From the NCBI RefSeq assembly GCF_000017685.1, contig NC_010602.1, positions 3,111,001 to 3,175,000 on the forward strand: a stretch of 64,000 nt of DNA, written 5' to 3'. This document shows positions 17,735 to 26,249 of the stretch, piece by piece (position 1 is the stretch's first letter; every line of letters starts with the position of its first letter). The translations under genes were made by a program, and so were the position numbers. This stretch comes from Leptospira biflexa serovar Patoc strain 'Patoc 1 (Paris)' (GTDB lineage Bacteria; Spirochaetota; Leptospiria; Leptospirales; Leptospiraceae). The notes below the pieces were generated by a model. That model was not told the origin of the DNA, ran no database searches, and saw nothing but the letters and a program-made list of their open reading frames with translations.

Positions 17735-20222
17735 ATCTATTGTCTTCGGAATTCTTTTACTCTTTTTAGGGTATCCTGTTTTTGCTGTTAGTATCAAGGC
17801 AAAACTGATCAATCCAAAAAAGGAAGTTGCCGAAAAAAACCTATCGGTTCTCATTTTTGAAACCAAAAAGTTTGCTCAAACGGATGCAGAAGGAAATGTG
17901 ACGTTAGACTTTCCGGCCTCTGGAGAATACACCTTACGTCTATTACGTGACACAGGTATCCAAGAAATTAAAATTTCTGTGGGTAGTGAAGATGAATCGA
18001 GAACCATTTATACTGAAAAAAAAGCATCAGCACCAAAAGCAGGAATTGTTGTAGAAGGGGAAAGGGAAAAGACTGTCTCATCCAGAACAAAGGTACGTTA
18101 CGAAGAGATCAAACGGATGCCAGGAACTTTTGGGGAAGCACTGAGAGCATTAGAAACTTTACCTGGTGTAATTCCCAATATCGGTTTTGGTGGTGGCGCC
18201 AATGGAATCATTGTTCGTGGTGCCAATCCAAATGCAAATACATACTTATACGATGACTTACCAATCCTTTATCCTTTCCATTTGGATGGACTGACATCTG
18301 TCATTCATAACGATTTAATCAAATCAATGGATTTGTACTCCGGTGCCTATCCAGCTAATTTTAATAATGCGACTGGTGGTATCATCGAAATTGAAACCGT
18401 AGATTCGGTTCAAAAAACGAAAGGAGCTTTCCAAGTATCTCTATGGAGTACAACTGCATATACAGCAACACCAACATCTGGTGGAAAAGGATATTTGGCA
18501 ATTGCTGGAAAACTTGGATATTTAGATAAAACTTTGGGTGCAAGTGGATTATTACCGGAAGGAATTCGTTTACCAAGGTATAATGATTCCCAAATCAAAT
18601 ATGTTCACAATTTTACTCCAGAACATCAGATATCATTTTATAACCTAACGGCACAAGATAACTTTGCCATCAATATTCCGAATAAACCAGCAAACGATCC
18701 AACCTCATCTCAGCTGGCATTATTAGGTGGAGCAAAAGCGAGTTTTGGACAAAGTTTTAGAACAACGGCTCTTCGTTATACTTGGATTCCTGGGGACAAA
18801 TTTCAAAATCGAATCACATTGATCAATTTTGATCCAATTGGTGAATACAACGTGGGTGTAGGTTCTATTCAAGGAAAACAATACCAACGTGGAAGTTATG
18901 TGGGAGTAAGACAAGATGCCTATTGGACAGCGACTAAATTTTTAAAGGTAGATTTTGGGACAGAGGTTCGTAGGTTTTCATTCCGCGATTATGGAACAGA
19001 AGTTGCGTTAAGAGATCCTACAAATCCTTCTCCAAACCCTTACAATTCAGCTAACCCTGATTTTATAGGAAGACCGATTAGTATCCAAGGAAATTCACCA
19101 TATTACAATGCTTATACAACCTTACATTTTAAATACGGTAATTTTTTATTCGAGCCAGGAGCTAGGTATGACTACGTTCAAGTCACAGGAAATGGTGCTT
19201 TGACTCCAAGAGCAACTGCTTCGTATACCTTACCTGATGTTGGGAAGGGTATGACCATTTATGGAAGTGGTGGAGACGTTTCAAGATTTCCTTTGACAAC
19301 AAATTTTAATGCGGAAACAGGTAACCCTGATTTACGATTTGAACGTGCAAGAAAAGTGAGTGCTGGGATTGATCAAAAAATTGACCAAGTTTGGCAAGTG
19401 AAAGCAGAGTTCTTTAAAAATGAATTCACAGACACGATCATAGATGATCCTTATGTTTCCACACCTGTAGGATTAAATCCAGATAAATCCTTATGGTTAA
19501 CGCAACCAATTGTAGCCAATCGACCACTCAATTATTCGAACCGAGCAAGCGGTTGGTCCCATGGATACGAATTGTTAATCCGTAAAAACGCAAGGCCAGG
19601 CACGAGAGATTGGTTTGGATGGATTTCCTATACTTGGTCCCAATCATTTCAAAACACAAATTTATACCAAGTATATGAAGGGGATACAACACAAGTTGGT
19701 GGAATCGAACGAAAAATTTTAGCCGCTTACTTTCCTAATTCAGTCGAACAATTAGCTCCTTGGGATAGAACTCATGTTGCCAATGTCATATATGGCTGGA
19801 GAGTGAACGAAGGTTACCAGATAGGTGGTCGATGGAGTTATTTAACTTCTGTTCCATCTAGACCAATCATAGGAGATGATGGCGGTAGGTTTTCCAATCC
19901 ATTAAATGGTTTAACATATTGGAATCCACAGTATTCAAACAATCCATATACATCAGATTATGGATATGTCAAAAGAGGAACCGACTTTCATCGGTTAGAT
20001 GTTCGATTCGACATTTTTGAAAACTATTCTTGGGGTTACTTAAACTGGTATTTGGAAATTGTAAACGTTTATATGAGAAAAAACAAAAACGGATATGATT
20101 TTGATAACTCAAAACCTTTTTCGGCAACAAACCCAAGAGAAAACGATACATTTGGTACGTTAGAATTACCTGGTGGAACTGTGATTCCGTTTTTTAACGT
20201 AGGTATGGAGGTACATTTCTAA
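17706..20222 (+). CDS. TonB-dependent outer-membrane receptor
   Basis: An 838-residue TonB-dependent receptor. After a signal peptide (cleavage near LGYPVFA, about residue 27) comes a carboxypeptidase-regulatory-like domain (about 30-105; TDAEGNVTLDFPASGEYTLRL), then a plug domain with a possible TonB box (GIVVEG, about 118) and plug motifs LPGVIPN, IIVRGANPN and YSGAYPANF. The remaining 580 residues form a beta barrel ending in NVGMEVHF, with a C-terminal Phe as expected. It carries no obvious clue to its ligand. ExbB, ExbD and TonB genes follow after one lipoprotein, so this looks like a dedicated uptake system. The first codon lies inside the preceding lipoprotein gene. Confidence 0.92.
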   Translation: MKSVKFKLNKSIVFGILLLFLGYPVFAVSIKAKLINPKKEVAEKNLSVLIFETKKFAQTDAEGNVTLDFPASGEYTLRLLRDTGIQEIKISVGSEDESRTIYTEKKASAPKAGIVVEGEREKTVSSRTKVRYEEIKRMPGTFGEALRALETLPGVIPNIGFGGGANGIIVRGANPNANTYLYDDLPILYPFHLDGLTSVIHNDLIKSMDLYSGAYPANFNNATGGIIEIETVDSVQKTKGAFQVSLWSTTAYTATPTSGGKGYLAIAGKLGYLDKTLGASGLLPEGIRLPRYNDSQIKYVHNFTPEHQISFYNLTAQDNFAINIPNKPANDPTSSQLALLGGAKASFGQSFRTTALRYTWIPGDKFQNRITLINFDPIGEYNVGVGSIQGKQYQRGSYVGVRQDAYWTATKFLKVDFGTEVRRFSFRDYGTEVALRDPTNPSPNPYNSANPDFIGRPISIQGNSPYYNAYTTLHFKYGNFLFEPGARYDYVQVTGNGALTPRATASYTLPDVGKGMTIYGSGGDVSRFPLTTNFNAETGNPDLRFERARKVSAGIDQKIDQVWQVKAEFFKNEFTDTIIDDPYVSTPVGLNPDKSLWLTQPIVANRPLNYSNRASGWSHGYELLIRKNARPGTRDWFGWISYTWSQSFQNTNLYQVYEGDTTQVGGIERKILAAYFPNSVEQLAPWDRTHVANVIYGWRVNEGYQIGGRWSYLTSVPSRPIIGDDGGRFSNPLNGLTYWNPQYSNNPYTSDYGYVKRGTDFHRLDVRFDIFENYSWGYLNWYLEIVNVYMRKNKNGYDFDNSKPFSATNPRENDTFGTLELPGGTVIPFFNVGMEVHF

Positions 20223-20725
20223 TGAAATATTTACCTTTTATATTTCTGATTTCTATTTTTTTCTATTGTTCTGAAGGTAAAAAGTATGAAGACTCATACA
20301 AAGAGACTTTGTTACTCCAATACCTGGCCACTCCCAACGCACCCCAAGCAACATGTGAAACGATGATCACAAATAAGGATCTCTGTTTCCAAGCTTATTA
20401 CACTTCTGTGGGAGGAAGTTTTACAGCGACAAGTGCAACTGTCAAAACACAAACTTGCCAAGGATTGATTACAAGCCCACTCTATAAAAATATGTCCGGC
20501 ATTGCGCAAACCTGTTCATTCAATTGCCAATCAAGTGATTGGAAAACAAAAACGGATGTTGGAACTTGCGCACAATTAACGTTTACAGCTTTGATCGAAG
20601 CAAGCATTACGAGTCCGACTGCAATATCGTGTTTGCGATCTTGTTTTGCAACGACCAATAATCAAATTGCAAACGATCAAATTCCTTTGTATCTTTTATT
20701 TAATATCATTCAAGACGGAGATTAG
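20222..20725 (+). CDS. cysteine-rich lipoprotein next to TonB-dependent receptor
   Basis: A 167-residue predicted lipoprotein (signal peptide ending ISIFFYC). The mature part holds nine more cysteines spaced in pairs (TCETMITNKDLC, QTCQGL, QTCSFNC, GTCAQL, SCLRSC), so a disulfide-stabilised helical domain is likely. Its start codon overlaps the stop of the receptor gene by one base. Lipoproteins placed like this often cap or assist the receptor at the cell surface. I do not recognise the family. Confidence 0.8.
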   Translation: MKYLPFIFLISIFFYCSEGKKYEDSYKETLLLQYLATPNAPQATCETMITNKDLCFQAYYTSVGGSFTATSATVKTQTCQGLITSPLYKNMSGIAQTCSFNCQSSDWKTKTDVGTCAQLTFTALIEASITSPTAISCLRSCFATTNNQIANDQIPLYLLFNIIQDGD

Positions 20726-20726
20726 A

Positions 20727-21341
20727 ATGCAAGAATATGTTGAAATAGGTGAAGAACTAGTTTTTATTGCAATGGGCATAGCAAGTGTTATCGCCTTAGC
20801 TGTGTTTGCTGAAAGACTTATTTACTACAAAAAGACTTTAGGTAAAAAAAACGAAGACTATTTATCTGAAGTAAGAAACTCGCTCCAAGAAGAACCTGAA
20901 ATTCATTGGAAAACGGACGCTGGCGAAGAATCAATTTATAACCGATTCATTCAATTTGCTCTAAAACAATTAAAACTTGGGCGTAAAGGTCTAGATGAAA
21001 GTTTAGATGGTCAGATACTTTCTGAAAAATTGGAATTGGAAAAACGCCTACCGATCCTAAACACATTGGGAAACAACGCACCATTCATTGGTCTATTAGG
21101 AACAGTCCTTGGTGTGATCAAAGCTTTTTATGGTCTTGGAACATTAGGTAGTTCGGGAGCAGAAGTGGTGATGCGTTCTATTTCTACTGCCCTACTTGCG
21201 ACTGCCGCTGGTCTTGCCGTTGCGATTCCTGTTGTTATGGCGAACAATTACTTTTCTAGAAAGTCAAAAGTGATTTTACAAAACTTAGAAATTTTGAAAA
21301 AAGAACTACTCTCTTACCAAATGAATAAGACAAAGGTATAA
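20727..21341 (+). CDS. exbB: ExbB/TolQ/MotA-family proton channel
   Basis: The inner-membrane proton channel that energises TonB. About 204 residues from ATG 20727, which I choose over the in-frame TTG at 20646 because GGAG lies just upstream and the earlier start would run through the previous gene. The first helix is at about 8-28 (LVFIAMGIASVIALAVF); the two conserved helices bear NAPFIGLLGTVLGV and STALLATAAGLAVAIP. The pattern matches MotA/TolQ/ExbB. It begins one base after the preceding stop codon and is followed two bases later by exbD. Confidence 0.94.
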   Translation: MQEYVEIGEELVFIAMGIASVIALAVFAERLIYYKKTLGKKNEDYLSEVRNSLQEEPEIHWKTDAGEESIYNRFIQFALKQLKLGRKGLDESLDGQILSEKLELEKRLPILNTLGNNAPFIGLLGTVLGVIKAFYGLGTLGSSGAEVVMRSISTALLATAAGLAVAIPVVMANNYFSRKSKVILQNLEILKKELLSYQMNKTKV

Positions 21342-21343
21342 TT

Positions 21344-21745
21344 ATGGCTGGAGCATCAGGATCACAAGACGAAGAAATTGGAAGTATCAATATCACTCCC
21401 ATGGTGGATGTGATTTTAGTACTTCTTGTAATCTTTATGGTTACTGCAAATTTTCTTAAAAAAGAAAGTTTAAACATCAATTTACCAAAGGTTCAAGCAG
21501 CTGATCCAAACGTTGCTGAATCTGTTCAGGTAGCAATTACAAAAACTGGCACAATCCTTTTAGAAGGAAAAGATACCGATGTAACTGGACTTGTTCGGAA
21601 TCTTGAGAGAGAAGCAAAAATTAGACCAAACATGCGTTTAACGCTATCTGCTGACGAAAGTTTACCTTATGGAAAAATTACGGAGCTGATGGGAATCATC
21701 CGAAAAGCCGGAGTGACAAAAATTGCCCTCAGTGTAAAAAAATGA
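21344..21745 (+). CDS. exbD: ExbD/TolR-family biopolymer transport protein
   Basis: The ExbD partner of the proton channel, 133 residues. A short cytoplasmic N terminus (EEIGSINITPMVDV) leads into one membrane helix with the essential Asp in MVDVILVLLVIFMV, followed by a periplasmic domain (LTLSADESLPYGKITELMGIIRKAGV). It overlaps tonB by 4 bases, giving a coupled exbB-exbD-tonB unit. Confidence 0.95.
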   Translation: MAGASGSQDEEIGSINITPMVDVILVLLVIFMVTANFLKKESLNINLPKVQAADPNVAESVQVAITKTGTILLEGKDTDVTGLVRNLEREAKIRPNMRLTLSADESLPYGKITELMGIIRKAGVTKIALSVKK

Positions 21746-22395
21746 ATCGGCTCCTTGAACTATTGGTTCAATTCAAAACTTCGATCAAACAAAATAGAGA
21801 ACGTGTTTTTCATATTTGTTTGGTAGCAAGTTTATTCGTCCACACAGCAACGTATGCTGGATATCGCATCAGCCAATTGCGAGGCGAAGAAGTTGTCGAA
21901 GAATCAACTTTTGAAGACGTTGATGTAAGCTTTGAAGAAATTCCTCCAGAGTTAATTGGTGGTACATCTTCGCCAGCTCCGATCGAAAAACAAGAATGGG
22001 TTGAGGGAAGTAACAAAGATAAGGCGGATGAACCTGACAATTCCGACATCAACCCAAATCAATTATCCGGAAACGGAACGGATAAAGATGGTTATTTATT
22101 TTCTTTTAATGGAGATAAAATGCCAACTGCGATCATCGATTTTGATTTAAAAGAATATTTTCCTCCACAAGCCAAGTCTGCCAACATAATGGAAAAACAA
22201 GTGATTTTACTTGTGCAAGTGAATGAAGATGGAAGTTTACAATCTGCTAAAGTTGTTTCTGGACGAGTCGGATACGGTTTTGAAGAAGCAGCTTTAAAAT
22301 TAATCAAACGGGTTCGTTTTAGTCCAGGATATGTGCAAGGCCAACCCAAAAAGATGGCTCATCGCCTTCCAATCACGTTCTCTCTCGAAGATTAA
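21742..22395 (+). CDS. tonB: TonB energy-transducing protein
   Basis: A 217-residue TonB. One N-terminal membrane helix (about residues 22-40, HICLVASLFVHTATY) is followed by an acidic/Pro periplasmic linker without long Pro-Lys repeats. The C-terminal TonB domain (about 135-217) has VILLVQVNEDGSL, GYGFEEAALKLIKRVRFSPG and PITFSLED. It would transmit proton-motive force from ExbBD to the receptor at 17706. The linker is shorter and more acidic than in gamma-proteobacteria. Confidence 0.93.
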   Translation: MNRLLELLVQFKTSIKQNRERVFHICLVASLFVHTATYAGYRISQLRGEEVVEESTFEDVDVSFEEIPPELIGGTSSPAPIEKQEWVEGSNKDKADEPDNSDINPNQLSGNGTDKDGYLFSFNGDKMPTAIIDFDLKEYFPPQAKSANIMEKQVILLVQVNEDGSLQSAKVVSGRVGYGFEEAALKLIKRVRFSPGYVQGQPKKMAHRLPITFSLED

Positions 22396-22397
22396 AC

Positions 22398-24311
22398 ATG
22401 GGAGTTGCAATAAGCAGATTTTTAGAAAAACCATATCTATCAATCTGCTTATTATTTTTAATTACTTCAGTTTCAATCACATCTTATGTTTATTCCATTC
22501 TAAAACCAAAAGACAATTCCATTTCAGAGTATTATTTATCTGAGAATGCAGATTATTTTGTTGGTGATATTCCAGCGGATGATTCAGGTAAAATTGACTT
22601 TCAAAGAATGCACAAAGTTTATTGGTTATCAACTTCTGGTTGGATCAATGATGAAGAATTTAAACGCATTACAGACTCAGAATACATTTGGTTAAGATCA
22701 AAGGCATTTTCCGAATTAGAAAACGAAGAATTACATTTTTTATTAGAACATGCAGGTTTAAACATTGAAATCTTTAATGAATTTGGAGATTCCATCTTTA
22801 AATACGGTGAATTTTCTGACCCGAAATATTTACCGAATATCTTCCAATCCAAATTTTCATGGGTTAAAATCCCGAAAGACAAATCAGAATACTACTATTT
22901 ACGTTTATTCCATAAAAAAGGTATTTTGTTTTCCATTACCATAATCGAGAATTTAATCGGAAAACAAACGGCATTGTATCGTGAGATAGCATTAAAAAAT
23001 TTAACCACAATCTTTTTCCATTCTTTCTTTATGATGATTGGAATCATATGTGCTTTGGTTTATTTTATCGAATACAAAAAACAGTATAATATACTTTTAG
23101 ATTTTTCTTCATTCTCACTTTGTTTTGGAATATTAGGCTTAACATCGAACGAATTCATTCGATACTTATTTACAAATACTCAAACCTTATACGTATTATC
23201 TATCATTTCATCTAATTTTGTTTTTATACCAATGTTATCTGGTGTTCGAAGATTGTTTGGAAGTGGATCTTTTCGAATATTAGATTTTTTAATTTATATA
23301 GATGTTTTTATTTGTTCCATAACAACCCTCTTAGTCTTTTCACTTCCTTTCTCCGATATTTCACATTCATTTCTCATAAGCACTCGTAGTTTTTTTATCA
23401 TCTTCAATTTATTAAATATTTTAGGTCCAATTTTTATCACTTATGAAGCATGGAAAAGAGGAAACAAGGAAGCTTTTGGCCATTTTATAGGATTTAGCAT
23501 AACATTATTGTTAGTGATTTTGGAAATCTTTTTAGCCATCAAATACAATGATACATCACCTTCAGGAATCGTATTTTGGGGAGTTTTATTTGGTGTGATT
23601 TCTCAAGGATTTGCTCTAGAAAGAACTTTGTTTGCCGATCGCCAAAAAGCTCTCCTTTATAAAGAAGATTTATTAAAAGCTGAAAAAACATTAAAAGAAA
23701 GCCAACTCAAAACTCTTCAAACAAAAATGAATCCTCATTATTTGTTTAATTCGTTAAATACTATTCACGCTCTTCATAAAATAAAACCAGAATTGATTGG
23801 CGATGCGATTATGAGCCTTGCGAATAACTATCGTTTTATATCAGATAGAACAGACCGCGATTGGATTCCATTTGAAGAAGAGTGGAACTTTTTAGAAGAC
23901 TACTTACATCTCCAGAAACTTAGATTTTACGATACAATTCAAATTGATTTTAAAAAATCTGGTGATTTTTCTTCGGTCGTATTACCACCATTACTCTTAC
24001 AACCCATCATTGAAAATTCATTTAAGCATGGATTCCGAGGATCCTCAGAAGTCCAATTCCAACTCTTCATCCATGCCAAAATGATCAAAGACTCCGTGTT
24101 CAGTTTTGTTGTATATGATAATGGCACAGGAATTCCGGATGAATTATTATCCGATAAACAAAAATTGATGAGTCGATCTTTAGGGAATATAAAAGAAAGA
24201 TTAAAAAACTTATATTCAGAATTTCATTTTGAAATCACGAGAAACTATCCGGAAGGTACTAGATCAGAAATTGAAATTATCTTAACATCTAAGGTGCAGA
24301 TAACTTCCTAA
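22398..24311 (+). CDS. LytS-type sensor histidine kinase with 7TM receptor
   Basis: A membrane sensor kinase of 637 residues. A first helix (about 13-35) and an extracytoplasmic domain are followed by seven helices (about 200-410) like 7TMR-DISM receptors. A coiled coil leads to the His_kinase domain with NPHYLFNSLNT (His447), then HATPase with LLLQPIIENSFKHG and DNGTGIPD. This kinase class phosphorylates LytTR regulators; one is encoded at 15749. It starts two bases after tonB and closes the gene run. The last 23 bases overlap the convergent sco gene. Confidence 0.92.
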   Translation: MGVAISRFLEKPYLSICLLFLITSVSITSYVYSILKPKDNSISEYYLSENADYFVGDIPADDSGKIDFQRMHKVYWLSTSGWINDEEFKRITDSEYIWLRSKAFSELENEELHFLLEHAGLNIEIFNEFGDSIFKYGEFSDPKYLPNIFQSKFSWVKIPKDKSEYYYLRLFHKKGILFSITIIENLIGKQTALYREIALKNLTTIFFHSFFMMIGIICALVYFIEYKKQYNILLDFSSFSLCFGILGLTSNEFIRYLFTNTQTLYVLSIISSNFVFIPMLSGVRRLFGSGSFRILDFLIYIDVFICSITTLLVFSLPFSDISHSFLISTRSFFIIFNLLNILGPIFITYEAWKRGNKEAFGHFIGFSITLLLVILEIFLAIKYNDTSPSGIVFWGVLFGVISQGFALERTLFADRQKALLYKEDLLKAEKTLKESQLKTLQTKMNPHYLFNSLNTIHALHKIKPELIGDAIMSLANNYRFISDRTDRDWIPFEEEWNFLEDYLHLQKLRFYDTIQIDFKKSGDFSSVVLPPLLLQPIIENSFKHGFRGSSEVQFQLFIHAKMIKDSVFSFVVYDNGTGIPDELLSDKQKLMSRSLGNIKERLKNLYSEFHFEITRNYPEGTRSEIEIILTSKVQITS

Positions 24312-24864
24312 GTTCAGTAGCCAGTGCATTGGCAGAAACTCCACCTGGAAATGTTTTGATTGTATTTAGTTTTTCATCCAAAACATAAATAAAATTTGAA
24401 TGATCAATTCGGTAAGATTTCCCTTCTCCTACTTTTTCTCTGACAATTCCAAACATACTAGTGAGTGCTTCCAAACTTTCTACATTGGGTGAAAGAGCAG
24501 TCAAATTTTTACTTGGAAAGTTTTGTACGTATTTATCTAAAGTTGAAGGTGAATCTCTTTCGGGATCTAACGTAATAAAAACAAATCGATAGTCTTTCGC
24601 TTTTTCTCCTAAAATCAATGATGCCCTTCCAAAATTCGTTAAGGCAAGTGGACACATATCTGGACAATGGGAAAATCCAAAGTACAATACCGATTTTTTC
24701 TCTTTCCAAAATTTTGGATCTAAACTCTCGCCATTGGGGAGAACAAATCCTAACCTGCTCCAAACTTCTTGGTTTATCTCTGATTTGGATTGACACCCAA
24801 ATAAACAAAAGATTTGAAAAATTAAATATAGGAAACTAATTTTGATTAAACGGCTACGATCCAA
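24289..24864 (-). CDS. SCO1/SenC-family copper chaperone
   Basis: A thioredoxin-fold Sco protein of 191 residues, anchored by an N-terminal hydrophobic segment with a lipobox-like LFGC. The copper-binding CxxxC is in GFSHCPDMCPLALTNF and the third ligand is His in YRIDHSNFIYVLD, so the metal site is complete. Sco proteins deliver copper to Cu-A or other copper enzymes, or act as thiol redox proteins. It overlaps the multicopper oxidase gene upstream by 19 bases, so copper supply to that enzyme is the natural guess. It also overlaps the kinase gene on the other strand by 23 bases. Confidence 0.92.
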   Translation of the reverse strand: MDRSRLIKISFLYLIFQIFCLFGCQSKSEINQEVWSRLGFVLPNGESLDPKFWKEKKSVLYFGFSHCPDMCPLALTNFGRASLILGEKAKDYRFVFITLDPERDSPSTLDKYVQNFPSKNLTALSPNVESLEALTSMFGIVREKVGEGKSYRIDHSNFIYVLDEKLNTIKTFPGGVSANALATELRKLSAP

Positions 24865-25910
24865 CCCATTCCTCCATTTTCTGCCATATGAGTTTGATGG
24901 GGATGAAACATATATCTCCCTTTCTTCTTTAATACAAACTCAATGACCACTCGTTCCGTTTGACCAATCGTTACCACATCTGAATGCCCGTCTGGGATAG
25001 TGGTTCCTAAACTACGGATGATATCAAAGGTTTGTGCATGTAGATGGAATGTCATCACAGGTTCCCTTTCCATCATGTTTTGGATATAAAACCGAACTCG
25101 CTCTCCAACAGGCACTTTCATTGGATATCGATCATATATTCCTGCAATTCCATTCCAAGTATAAAAATCGTTTTTCCCTTGGCCTTTTGTTTCCCAACCC
25201 GAAAAGGTTAGAACAAATTCATGAGCTGGTTTTCGCTTGATAGGAGGATCAACTAAAAGTGCACCATACAATCCTTTGGCGGTGTGAACCATAAGTGGTG
25301 GAACATGACAATGATAAGGATGTAAACCGACTGGACCTGCTTCAATTTCATATGTACGTTCTCCAAACGCAGGGATTGGCTCCCATCCATCTTCCATTGG
25401 ATCATGAGTTCCATGAAAATGTAAAGAATGTGGATCGGGACTTGAATTTTTTACATGGATTCTAAGTTTATCACCCAAATTTGCTCGCAATATTGGACCC
25501 GGTACGACTCCATCAAATGTCCAAGCTTGGTAATTGACATTGTGTGCAATGTTCACACTCAACGGAAACAGATTTAAACTAAAATCTTTTACTCTATTCT
25601 TAGTATTACTATAATTAGGTGGAAAATAGAATCTTTCCGTATATTCTTCTTTAATAAAAAATGGTGGATGCGCCATACTTCCATATGTATTTGTACCTCT
25701 TAAACTTCCACCTGCTCCAATTGAATTTTGGTAGTTGTCACTCACTGTGGGACTTGTTACAATCCCAAAGTTTGCGGAATTAGACGATGGATCAGTTGGT
25801 CCACAAATGTCATTGGATTTTTTTGTATTGAATCCTATGGAACCAAAGATTGATCCCACAAAACCCATCACACCAAATCCAATTGTTGTTAAAAAACTTT
25901 TCCGATCCAT
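24846..25910 (-). CDS. two-domain multicopper oxidase
   Basis: A 354-residue exported copper enzyme with two cupredoxin domains. The N-terminal hydrophobic segment (about 6-28) has no twin-arginine. Domain 1 carries HSLHFHG and the type 1 site in YHCHVPPLMVHTAKGLYG; domain 2 carries TFHLHAQTFDI and MFHPHQTHMAENGGMGW. All copper-ligand histidines needed for a trinuclear centre shared between subunits appear present. The residue where NirK has its axial Met looks like Leu, which favours a laccase-like oxidase over nitrite reductase. It is flanked by Sco and cupredoxin genes in one operon. The substrate is unknown. Confidence 0.88.
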   Translation of the reverse strand: MDRKSFLTTIGFGVMGFVGSIFGSIGFNTKKSNDICGPTDPSSNSANFGIVTSPTVSDNYQNSIGAGGSLRGTNTYGSMAHPPFFIKEEYTERFYFPPNYSNTKNRVKDFSLNLFPLSVNIAHNVNYQAWTFDGVVPGPILRANLGDKLRIHVKNSSPDPHSLHFHGTHDPMEDGWEPIPAFGERTYEIEAGPVGLHPYHCHVPPLMVHTAKGLYGALLVDPPIKRKPAHEFVLTFSGWETKGQGKNDFYTWNGIAGIYDRYPMKVPVGERVRFYIQNMMEREPVMTFHLHAQTFDIIRSLGTTIPDGHSDVVTIGQTERVVIEFVLKKKGRYMFHPHQTHMAENGGMGWIVAV

Positions 25911-25924
25911 TTGATTACCTGAAT

Positions 25925-26236
25925 TTAAATATGTGAAATTAAACTAAGAATCCAAACAACTAAAAACGCGGTAAGTCCACCACCCACTGCTATTTGTTTG
26001 AATTTTTTCTCATATTCCTTATCAATGATTAATAGGTAAACTGCAGGACCTACAACTGGGATCACCAAAATTACAAGTGACCAGATCACTTGTTTGGTGG
26101 TAGACATATCCTTATCCTTTGATAGTCCAAACAATGCCAATGGAGCCCAAACCATCGTTAAAACGAATGGTAAGTAGTAAGCATAAGATCCGATAAAGTA
26201 GGTCCAAAAACTTGGATTTGCAAAATTTGTTTCCAT
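25925..26236 (-). CDS. small membrane protein with PLDc_N-like helix pair
   Basis: A 103-residue inner-membrane protein with three helices (about 12-32, 46-66, 80-102). The central part, TTKQVIWSLVILVIPVVGPAVYLLI, resembles the N-terminal membrane hairpin of cardiolipin-synthase-like proteins (PLDc_N). The same hairpin appears at the C terminus of the next protein (VDLYFWMILLLPFIGSLVYLF), so the two may interact or share a topology signal. It has a good AGGAG ribosome-binding site and lies 13 bases from the upstream gene in the copper operon. No enzymatic domain is present. Confidence 0.8.
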   Translation of the reverse strand: METNFANPSFWTYFIGSYAYYLPFVLTMVWAPLALFGLSKDKDMSTTKQVIWSLVILVIPVVGPAVYLLIIDKEYEKKFKQIAVGGGLTAFLVVWILSLISHI

Positions 26237-26249
26237 AATAAAACTCCTA

